DNA of 5,257 bases from Microcaldota archaeon (GTDB lineage Archaea; Micrarchaeota; Micrarchaeia; Micrarchaeales; CABMGC01): positions 1 through 5,257 of the forward strand of contig JAJZEU010000105.1 of assembly GCA_021805625.1 (NCBI GenBank), in the 5' to 3' direction. Numbering within the stretch: position 1 is the stretch's first letter; every line of letters starts with the position of its first letter. Positions 1-5,257 of this stretch are shown in pieces. The notes beneath the pieces are model-generated. The model made no database searches. It was not told the DNA's origin and saw only the letters and a program-made list of their open reading frames with translations. The translations under genes and the position numbers were made by a program.

Positions 1-569
1 GGCTTACTACAACTAGCTATGGCGATATAGGGGCCGCACAGCATCAAGATAGTGGCGGCTCTACGACTTATATGATAGAGCCGTATCCAATGAGCAGTGC
101 AGGGCAGCTGAGCGCCATAGCATCAATCCTTGCAGCATTGTCTGCAGGGTTCGGATCGAGCGGTGTATTAACAGCAAGCGGGTTTATCACGACAATGGGC
201 ACGGCCCAAATGTTGGCCACGGGCAAACTCGTGTCTGTGAACACTGTCAACATGGCAGATGCTGTAGCATTTATGACTACAGGTGAACTGAACGCAAGTA
301 CCAGCGGTGTGTATTCGCTAAGCGTTCAATTAGCTTCAACCGGAGACATTGTCGCGAATGTGCTGCAGCAAGTCCAATTGACTGCAAAAACAGATGGCAT
401 TGGTACGTTAGTGACAGGATCGGCCTATCTGGTAGAATACGGTTCAGTTAACGTATCTAGCCAAGGCGCACTAAATGGGACAGTATCATACCAGAGCCAA
501 GTACCATTGTTGGTCATAGTACCGAGCTTAATGGTCGATGACTTCATAACAAGGATAGGAGTTTCTTAA
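1..569 (+). CDS. Partial phage surface or fibre-like protein with 20-residue repeats (C-terminal part)
   Basis: The reading frame is open from the left edge (first full codon at base 3) to TAA at 567-569, so at least 188 residues are present and the N-terminus lies outside. The first in-frame ATG (72) has no Shine-Dalgarno sequence, and the frame continues 23 codons before it, so it is probably an internal Met. The protein is rich in Thr, Ser, Ala, Gly and Val and poor in charge. Numbering from ATG 72, Gly recurs at 11, 31, 51, 71, 91, 111 and 132, each followed by x-[Leu/Ile]-x-[Ala/Ser/Thr/Gly]. This gives seven units of about 20 residues, suggesting stacked beta-strands, followed by a short non-repeat end (SLMVDDFITRIGVS). 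No family was recognised. Composition, repeats and the next gene (Gp80-like) suggest an extracellular virion part such as a fibre, tail or decoration protein. That role is inference; the repeat spacing is seen directly. Confidence 0.6.
   Translation, partial: LTTTSYGDIGAAQHQDSGGSTTYMIEPYPMSSAGQLSAIASILAALSAGFGSSGVLTASGFITTMGTAQMLATGKLVSVNTVNMADAVAFMTTGELNASTSGVYSLSVQLASTGDIVANVLQQVQLTAKTDGIGTLVTGSAYLVEYGSVNVSSQGALNGTVSYQSQVPLLVIVPSLMVDDFITRIGVS
102..524 (+). repeat. Seven tandem ~20-residue protein repeats (60-bp period)
   Basis: The encoded glycines fall at codons starting 102, 162, 222, 282, 342, 402 and 465. The period is exactly 60 bases for six units, with one extra codon before the last. 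Unit starts read GQLSA, GVLTA, GKLVS, GELNA, GDIVA, GTLVT and GALNG. The residue before the glycine is often Ser or Thr, and the second half of most units is hydrophobic or Thr-rich. The nucleotide sequences of the units are not alike, so this is an old, diverged protein repeat and not a recent DNA duplication. Confidence 0.7.
557..561 (+). promoter_or_regulatory. Ribosome binding site AGGAG of the Gp80-like gene
   Basis: AGGAG lies 7 bases before ATG 569 and inside the end of the preceding gene. It fixes the start of the 142-residue protein at the TAATG overlap. Confidence 0.75.
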
Positions 570-997
570 TGGCAACGCAACTATTTGAGACAGCAGAAGA
601 TCACATCCTGAATTACCTAAAAGGTACAGCGATGCCTACTGCCCCAACACTCTGCCAGATAGCACTGTTCAGTGCAGATTTTGCAAACAGCGCAACATTG
701 CCAGCAGAGATTGTTTATACAGGATATGCAAGACAGACCGTAACGCTTGGGGCGATCACGGCCAATACAAGCATTGGCGCTGGTGACAGCGTATCCAATT
801 CGGCAACAGTTAGTTTTCCTGCTACCCCTGCAACTGGTGGACCTTGGACTATCAGCGCATACGCTCTGTTCTTCAATACAGGAACATCAGGTACATACGA
901 GTGTTGGCATTTCGAAAACCTTACTGCGCCAATTAGCGTAGGTAACAGTTCTACCATTTCATTTGCAGCGGGCGCTATTACAGCCACCCAAATCTAA
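569..997 (+). CDS. Small phage tail fibre-like protein, Gp80-type
   Basis: The 142-residue product begins with a short helix-like stretch (AEDHILNYLKGT, residues 9-20) and a strand (ICQIALFSADF region, about 29-38). A beta-rich body follows, carrying the landmarks of small phage proteins usually annotated 'tail fibre protein' or Gp80: GYARQ at 52-56, SNSATVSFPAT at 76-86, WTISAYALF at 93-101, and a C-terminal ISVGNSSTISFAAGAI at 122-137. Length is normal for that group (about 120-150). The start is supported by AGGAG 7 bases upstream, and ATG overlaps the previous TAA by one base (TAATG). Members are thought to be virion components near fibres or the capsid surface, but their exact role is not well established. 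Recognition is by remembered pattern, not a search. It is probably translationally coupled to the repeat protein before it. Confidence 0.7.
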   Translation: MATQLFETAEDHILNYLKGTAMPTAPTLCQIALFSADFANSATLPAEIVYTGYARQTVTLGAITANTSIGAGDSVSNSATVSFPATPATGGPWTISAYALFFNTGTSGTYECWHFENLTAPISVGNSSTISFAAGAITATQI

Positions 998-1314
998 TGA
1001 AACAAGTGAACTTCACCAAAGGCGAAGCAAGGAGCATATACCTTGAACTCGCCAGCAATACAACAGGTAGTGTAATAACCCCAGTCAGTACATCGTTCAC
1101 GCTGTCGCAAGATGGCGTGACGTTGGCTGGTTACCCCAAGCCAATGAGCGAAATTGGTGCAAGTGGTACTGTGTGGACGTGCTCTTATTCCCTTGATACT
1201 AGCGTTCTTGCCCAAGGTATATACAGAGCAGATATGCAGGTTACTGTTACAACATCAGACGGTATCACAAGAACGTTTATCGAAACATTAGATATTGTAG
1301 TGAAAGCCCAATGA
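997..1314 (+). CDS. Small Ig-like (BppU-N-like) phage structural protein
   Basis: The 105-residue product has no signal peptide or membrane segment. Alternating hydrophobic residues (IYLEL, TSFTLSQDG, WTCSYSLD) and a closing GIYRADMQVTVTT-SDG-...-IETLDIVVK (74-103) are typical of a single beta-sandwich: a 'G-x-Y' strand, a DG turn, and a last strand ending in V-x-K. Phage baseplate and accessory Ig-like domains (BppU N-terminal type) look like this, but no specific family was identified. The start ATG overlaps the preceding TAA (TAATG), and no Shine-Dalgarno sequence is visible, so translation probably depends on re-initiation after the Gp80-like gene. The end overlaps the next start by four bases (ATGA). 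Its position suggests a minor virion surface, fibre-attachment or decoration component, which is inference. Confidence 0.6.
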   Translation: MKQVNFTKGEARSIYLELASNTTGSVITPVSTSFTLSQDGVTLAGYPKPMSEIGASGTVWTCSYSLDTSVLAQGIYRADMQVTVTTSDGITRTFIETLDIVVKAQ

Positions 1315-2168
1315 TAATCTACCAACCCACAACGCTCACTTCGCCTGTTGGCAAAGACTTTATAACGATCAACCAAGCAAGCGTAGGGTTGCTCATCCCT
1401 ATGCAGGTTACCGACACGCCTCCAACGGGGACGTTAAGCGAGCTTGACTTGACGGGCACTACTCTGAAGTCATTGTACGCATTGCCGTTTAACAATTCTA
1501 CAAGTGCCATGGTGACGCTTTTAGGCGCATTGACGAGTATAGGTTCATCTCCGACACTATTCACGTATGCGCCCACTTCAGCGGACTTGGCGGCATTGGC
1601 AGGATTTCAATGGCGGCTAGCATTCCTTGCTACATTTGCCAATGGCCAAGACCTGTATGTAAACAGCGAGTTTGTGTTTGTTGTTAACGTAGACAACACA
1701 ACCAGTGAAACGATGGACTTGAACACGCCTATAGGCGCTGTGAGGTTCCTGCTTCGCGACACAGACTTATCCAACCCGTTTTTCACAGATGGCGGGATAG
1801 CGTTCTTGCTGCAAGCTGCAAACGAGTACAACGCAATAACATCTACAACGTCAATCACCCTGAATTTAATCTACTACGCTGTGAGCTTGGGTTATATGCA
1901 GATGGCCGCCGATGCAGCTTTTGTAGCACAGAACTCAAAAGGCGGCTTGTATTCGATCGATACGGCCACTGCGCAAAAGGCGCTATTGGGGATGTCACAG
2001 CAATACAAAGCATTGGCGCTACAGGAGACAGTACTGTACACGAACTCTTCGCAGATAGGGTGGCCATTGGTGCCACACATACCCGGCCAGCCATATTATC
2101 CTGATCCGACTAACCCTGCGAACCCTTGGCCTACTGACACGACACTAGAATCCCCGCAGGAGTGGTAA
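1311..2168 (+). CDS. Ig-like domain fused to head-tail connector (adaptor)-like domain
   Basis: The 285-residue product appears to have three parts. Residues 1-130 form a beta-rich domain with LDLTGTT at 45-51 and a closing strand pair around GFQWRLAFLATF-ANG-...-FVFVV (98-125), similar in layout to the preceding small protein and to BppU-N-like domains. Residues 135-245 are helical and open with IGAVRFLLRDTDLSNPFFTD (141-160) then GGIAFLLQAA. This matches the 'VRxLIxDTD...NPxxTDxEIxxxL' opening of phage head-tail adaptor proteins that dock under the portal. Residues 251-285 are a Pro/Trp-rich tail with nine prolines. Start ATG 1311 overlaps the previous TGA (ATGA), with no good Shine-Dalgarno sequence, so it is likely coupled. 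Adaptors alone are usually about 100-200 residues, so the N-terminal domain is an addition. The adaptor call is moderately secure; the role of the beta-domain is inferred. Confidence 0.6.
   Translation: MIIYQPTTLTSPVGKDFITINQASVGLLIPMQVTDTPPTGTLSELDLTGTTLKSLYALPFNNSTSAMVTLLGALTSIGSSPTLFTYAPTSADLAALAGFQWRLAFLATFANGQDLYVNSEFVFVVNVDNTTSETMDLNTPIGAVRFLLRDTDLSNPFFTDGGIAFLLQAANEYNAITSTTSITLNLIYYAVSLGYMQMAADAAFVAQNSKGGLYSIDTATAQKALLGMSQQYKALALQETVLYTNSSQIGWPLVPHIPGQPYYPDPTNPANPWPTDTTLESPQEW
2158..2162 (+). promoter_or_regulatory. Ribosome binding site AGGAG of the head-closure-like gene
   Basis: AGGAG within GCAGGAGTGG lies 9 bases before ATG 2172 and inside the end of the adaptor-like gene. It supports the 2172 start and independent ribosome loading on this gene, unlike its upstream neighbours. 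Confidence 0.7.
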
Positions 2169-2171
2169 ACA

Positions 2172-2597
2172 ATGCGTGGACAATTCCTGAATAAAAAACT
2201 AGAAGCTTCTGCCGCAGAATTGATTTTAAAACAAGCCGAAGATATTTTCAACAAATACGGGCAAGATATTACGAGGATAAGGTTCCAATCTTATGACATG
2301 CAAGGCAATCTTGTGCCGGAAAGCCGCATTGCAATAAGAGCAGTCGATGCACAGCAGCGTAAATTTTATTCTCACCAAGCAGCAATGTTAGGCGATAGTT
2401 TCAACCAAGCCGCTGATTCTTTAAAAGAGATGATAATTAGAGCAGAAGACGATGTTGTAGAAAACGACAGGATTATATATGCCGGTATCCAGTGGATTGT
2501 TTCAAGAGCGCACGATCCATTCATTGTGGACAATAGTGTTATCCACTCGATCATACAAATAGTAAGAGAACAACCAGAATACATGAGTGCAATATAG
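2172..2597 (+). CDS. Putative head-closure (stopper)-like neck protein
   Basis: The 141-residue product has a helical N-terminus (about 8-30, LEASAAELILKQAEDIFNKY), a central segment, and a C-terminal beta-type pattern at 95-133: VVENDRIIYAGIQWIVSRAHDP followed after a turn by IHSIIQIVRE. The layout 'x-x-D-R-[hydrophobic]-x-[YF]-x-G-x-x-[WY]-x-V ... last strand' is that of small head-closure/stopper proteins that sit under the adaptor in the neck of siphophages and myophages. The location directly after an adaptor-like gene agrees. No family match is certain. AGGAG 9 bases upstream supports the ATG. The gene ends in tandem stops TAG-TGA, and the next gene starts at GTG inside them. Base composition is clearly lower in GC than in the four genes before it. 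Confidence 0.5.
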   Translation: MRGQFLNKKLEASAAELILKQAEDIFNKYGQDITRIRFQSYDMQGNLVPESRIAIRAVDAQQRKFYSHQAAMLGDSFNQAADSLKEMIIRAEDDVVENDRIIYAGIQWIVSRAHDPFIVDNSVIHSIIQIVREQPEYMSAI

Positions 2598-5092
2598 TGA
2601 GAGATGATGACATACATAGAGCCGCCAAAGAAGATGGCCTGTTAGGTAGAGCTTGGTATGATGCCATATCTCAAGCTGTGAGAGATAACGACCCTTTTAT
2701 TAACCGTTATACATACCTGCACAGAGCCGCCAATTTACAGCATGAAGCGATTGCTGCTAAGTTCAAAGACGCTGAACCCGGCTTGAGTGATATGATCTTC
2801 TACAATATGTTGACATACGGGATAATGGAAGCTTTACATAATAAAAGTTTTATGCAAAGCCCATTTCAAGACATACGTTCCTACGTTGGTAAAACGGACG
2901 CAGAGATCAAAGACAGAGATACGCAAATGTATACAAGGATGATAGCTCAGGAACAAATAGAAAATTTTGGTGGGCTATTTGAGTTTTATAATGGGTTAGA
3001 CACTCAAGGCAAAGGCCGTCGTTTTATAGATCAACAAGTAATGGCGGAATTTGAATCCTGGCGTAAAATAGCAAACATAAGTGGGATTGACAATACAAAA
3101 TTATACGAAGATGCTGCTGCTGTAATCAGTAAAAGTATTTTGAATTGGTCACCAGAAAGAAGAGATAAAGTCGCTGGCAGAGCTTCTGAGATGATGCAGG
3201 CATATGTAATAGACGAAAATTTTGGGGAAAACGGGTCTGCCGAAATTAGAGACAGTGCAGTTATTACTGGCACTTTGTCTCAGAACAATAGTATAAGCGA
3301 ATTAGGGTTTTCGCATACTAGGGAAAAGGTTGATGACGATGTGGGAGAAGGCCAAGATGTAAACATGGCTGACGAATATACAGACCCAGAAAGGGCTAAA
3401 CAGCTACAGCAGGAAGCTTCCGATAGAAATATAGGGGTGGACGTCGAAAGAGGGCTTGCTGGAACACGTGACAAAAAAATACTAGGTGACTATTTTAGTA
3501 GGTACCCGGATCAGTTCGCGTATTTCGCTACAGATAATATAGATCTGGCAAAAGCGATATTAAAAGCAAACCCGGAACATTCAGAGGGGTTACTCAAATC
3601 GCTGGAAGCTAGGAAAGAAAGCGAAAAAAGGTTGGCGGCGTCCCAAGCAAACGACACTATTACTAATGCAGCAAGTGACGCAAAGCAAACAGTTGCTAGC
3701 AAGCCAAGAACGAGCAAAAAAGCCAGTTCGGAAGCTATTGACACTGCAGACAACGGAGAGCGTAAGCTGACAAGGAAAGAAAGAAATGCTATCGAACGCG
3801 CTAATTTTATAGCGGAACAAAATGCTATTCAGGGAAAATTGGCACTACAAGCGGACGAAGATATGGCAGTTGAGCAAGGTTTTGCTGAACGTGTAGTTGG
3901 TAAAAATGGCGATATAACTTTAGTTTACAAAGAAGATGCCATACTTGAAGCCAATACCAAAGAAAATGAAAGTTTGAATCTTTTGATAGCAACGGCAAAG
4001 AAAACGCAGAATGAGCTAAGACAGCAAAGGGCTGCCGTAAACATGACCGACGAACAAGCTGAAAAAGCAGCCATGAGAGAATCTGTTAACAATTTTTGGG
4101 CAAACAAAGAAAACGCAGAGATGCTTTATATTTTAAAAAGCGACGAAGTCGCCGGGGCATCTGGGATAGCGGCTGCATCTTCAATTGTGAATGTTGGCGC
4201 GGCTGCCATAAGCGAGTTTGGGTACGGAGATTACAGCGCGGAGCTGCACAGGATTTTAAGTAAAATCGGTGCAACGCCAGGCGGTAACGGGAAGCAATAT
4301 AGCGACTTATTAAACCGTTTCCAAGAAGAAAAAAATGCCTACATAAGGAAGCTAAAAGCAGGAGGAGCCATTATAACATCCAGAGGTGCAATGGTTAACT
4401 ATGTCGGCAAAGATGGGCAAGTCAAGCAATATTACAACAAAGGCGCTTTTTCTAGAACTGAAAAAGTTATTACGCCAGACAAAGGTGGCATGAGGGATAA
4501 AAATGCTGTTGCTTTTGCTGCAAGTAAAATAAAGGATATTTTGGCAGAAGAAATGAAAGCCAATGTAAGAAGCAAGATGAGAAGGCGCACGCATTTTCAC
4601 AACTCATATGTGCTGGAAGATTCCGCCGATGATGCAAACATAGAAATATCAGAGAAAGGCGAGATTGTATTTACTCCGGGTAACATATGGAGAACTGCGC
4701 AAGAAGTTAAAATCAGAGGGAATGTACGAGCCATTGTCAACAACGGAGCATGGTCGCATGCAATTATAGTTATGCTAAGATGGGCTGGCACATATAAGGC
4801 TGTAGAAAGCAAATATATGATTTTCGCTAAGGCTGATCTAAAGCCTTATAGGAAAGCAGAAATGACAAGGCACACCACATACGACGTGCTTGCGCTCCGC
4901 AACAGAACCCAAGAATTAATAGCTTCGTATGTCTCAGGAGTTACTAGCGAAGCCGCAATTGACGAATTTATTAGAGAAACAACCGATAGCGGGTTTAAAA
5001 ACCAAGATATTATTTTGGGTATAAGAAGAAAAGAAATAGATAAAATGTACCCAAATATAGCGCGTCTATCTGCTGAAAAGGATGGTAGGTGA
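2597..5092 (+). CDS. Large unrecognised phage protein in the neck-gene position
   Basis: The 831-residue product is not recognised as a whole. Start: the only credible in-frame start is GTG 2597, overlapping the previous TAG by one base. The frame is closed upstream at 2534-2536, the first in-frame ATG is codon 66, and no strong Shine-Dalgarno sequence is seen, so coupling is likely. Residues 1-330 are mainly helical with many aromatics and charges. Residues 337-428 are low-complexity Lys/Ala/Ser/Glu/Asp-rich, probably disordered or coiled. Residues 456-510 look like a coiled coil. Residues 523-543 are Ala/Ile/Val-rich and amphipathic. Residues 632-760 contain a long helix (KIKDILAEEMKANVRSK, from about 644), then an Arg/His-rich RRRTHFHNSYVLE and strands, which loosely recalls HK97 gp10-like neck/tail-completion proteins; NIW (about 695-697) and AWSHAIIVMLRW follow. 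No signal peptide or clear membrane helix is seen. Arg is coded mostly by AGA. A virion protein is likely from context, but its function is unknown. Confidence 0.8.
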   Translation: MRDDDIHRAAKEDGLLGRAWYDAISQAVRDNDPFINRYTYLHRAANLQHEAIAAKFKDAEPGLSDMIFYNMLTYGIMEALHNKSFMQSPFQDIRSYVGKTDAEIKDRDTQMYTRMIAQEQIENFGGLFEFYNGLDTQGKGRRFIDQQVMAEFESWRKIANISGIDNTKLYEDAAAVISKSILNWSPERRDKVAGRASEMMQAYVIDENFGENGSAEIRDSAVITGTLSQNNSISELGFSHTREKVDDDVGEGQDVNMADEYTDPERAKQLQQEASDRNIGVDVERGLAGTRDKKILGDYFSRYPDQFAYFATDNIDLAKAILKANPEHSEGLLKSLEARKESEKRLAASQANDTITNAASDAKQTVASKPRTSKKASSEAIDTADNGERKLTRKERNAIERANFIAEQNAIQGKLALQADEDMAVEQGFAERVVGKNGDITLVYKEDAILEANTKENESLNLLIATAKKTQNELRQQRAAVNMTDEQAEKAAMRESVNNFWANKENAEMLYILKSDEVAGASGIAAASSIVNVGAAAISEFGYGDYSAELHRILSKIGATPGGNGKQYSDLLNRFQEEKNAYIRKLKAGGAIITSRGAMVNYVGKDGQVKQYYNKGAFSRTEKVITPDKGGMRDKNAVAFAASKIKDILAEEMKANVRSKMRRRTHFHNSYVLEDSADDANIEISEKGEIVFTPGNIWRTAQEVKIRGNVRAIVNNGAWSHAIIVMLRWAGTYKAVESKYMIFAKADLKPYRKAEMTRHTTYDVLALRNRTQELIASYVSGVTSEAAIDEFIRETTDSGFKNQDIILGIRRKEIDKMYPNIARLSAEKDGR

Positions 5093-5095
5093 TTA

Positions 5096-5257
5096 ATGGG
5101 ATATATTGTAACTAACGGGGGAGCGCAAGAAGCCGCTATATTTGCCATGAAGAATCTTATAGTGAGCAACTTGCCCGGCTTCAATGCTTGCCTACAAAGA
5201 GACTCTTACACAAACGCGATTCCCGAAGTGACGCCAAAGATGGTAACAATAGGAGGC
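5096..5257 (+). CDS. Start of a further virion gene, possibly tail terminator-like (partial)
   Basis: ATG 5096 opens a frame that stays open to the right edge (54 codons) and starts 3 bases after the TGA of the 831-residue gene. Upstream purine-rich sequence (AAGGATGG at 5078-5085 and AGGTGA at 5087-5092) can serve as a ribosome binding site, though the spacings of about 10 and 3 bases are not ideal. The visible residues show an N-terminal helix (QEAAIFAMKNLIVSNL, 11-26) followed by a short stretch with Pro-Glu-Val-Thr-Pro and a strand KMVTIGG (48-54). That helix-then-'lP.v.i' layout, and its place after a putative neck protein, are compatible with a tail terminator/tail completion protein. 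The evidence is weak because only the N-terminus is present. Confidence 0.5.
   Translation, partial: MGYIVTNGGAQEAAIFAMKNLIVSNLPGFNACLQRDSYTNAIPEVTPKMVTIGG

Noticed and set aside
72..569. ATG 72 as the true start of a complete 165-residue gene
   Set aside because: There is no Shine-Dalgarno sequence before it, and the same frame is open for 23 codons to the window edge, so a partial longer gene is more likely.
747..941. 64-codon plus-strand frame inside the Gp80-like gene
   Set aside because: It lies entirely within a gene with family landmarks and a good ribosome binding site. Its own translation shows no recognisable pattern.
2607..2735. Repeated AGAGCCGCCAA at about 2619 and 2724, encoding HRAAK and HRAAN
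   Set aside because: There are only two short copies within one helical coding region, with no mobile-element or regulatory context. Chance or local helix similarity explains it.
3343..3367. Purine run GGGAGAAGG followed by in-frame ATG 3365 (codon 257) as an internal start
   Set aside because: The spacing is 13 bases or more, and the purine run is explained by codons for Gly-Glu-Gly. An ATG directly followed by TAA lies between in another frame. No domain boundary is evident there.
4846..5184. 112-codon minus-strand open frame, the longest antisense one
   Set aside because: It lies wholly opposite the end of the 831-residue gene and the start of the next gene, and shows no recognisable protein pattern. 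It is best explained as a chance shadow.
1..5257. Search for CRISPR arrays, tRNAs, insertion sequences, promoters and terminators
   Set aside because: Reading both strands showed no spaced DNA repeats, cloverleaf candidates, transposase-like frames, or intergenic gaps longer than a few bases. The window is essentially fully coding.

Overview
The window reads as part of the virion-structure region of a tailed double-stranded DNA bacteriophage or prophage (Caudoviricetes). Seven genes, two of them cut by the window edges, all run on the + strand. They either overlap by 1 or 4 bases or are separated by 3 bases, and no intergenic space is large enough for a promoter or terminator. Stops TAA, TGA and TAG are all used normally, so no stop codon is reassigned. 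Two genes have clear AGGAG ribosome binding sites, which fits a bacterial host. The host cannot be named from this sequence.

Left half (1-2168, hand-sampled GC about 48-60%): (1) the C-terminal part of a Thr/Ser/Ala/Gly-rich protein built from seven roughly 20-residue repeats, probably a fibre, tail or capsid-surface protein; (2) a 142-residue protein with the pattern of small phage 'tail fibre-like' proteins of the Gp80 type; (3) a 105-residue protein with an Ig-like or BppU-N-like beta-sandwich pattern; (4) a 285-residue protein that joins a similar beta-domain to a segment resembling head-tail connector adaptors.

Right half (2169-5257, hand-sampled GC about 32-42%): (5) a 141-residue protein whose C-terminal half resembles head-closure or stopper proteins; (6) an unrecognised, very large (831-residue) charged, mostly helical protein that starts with GTG and whose last ~200 residues faintly recall HK97 gp10-like neck/tail-completion proteins; (7) the first 54 codons of a further gene that could be a tail terminator.

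Taken together, genes 4-7 fit the usual neck order (adaptor, stopper, gp10-like neck protein, tail terminator), with genes 1-3 as surface or fibre components just before it. The main points to follow up are the 831-residue protein in a slot normally filled by a protein several times smaller, the 20-residue repeat array in gene 1, the Ig-like/adaptor fusion in gene 4, and the abrupt change in base composition and codon use between genes 4 and 5. All functional calls come from pattern recognition by eye, and only the Gp80-like call is reasonably firm.
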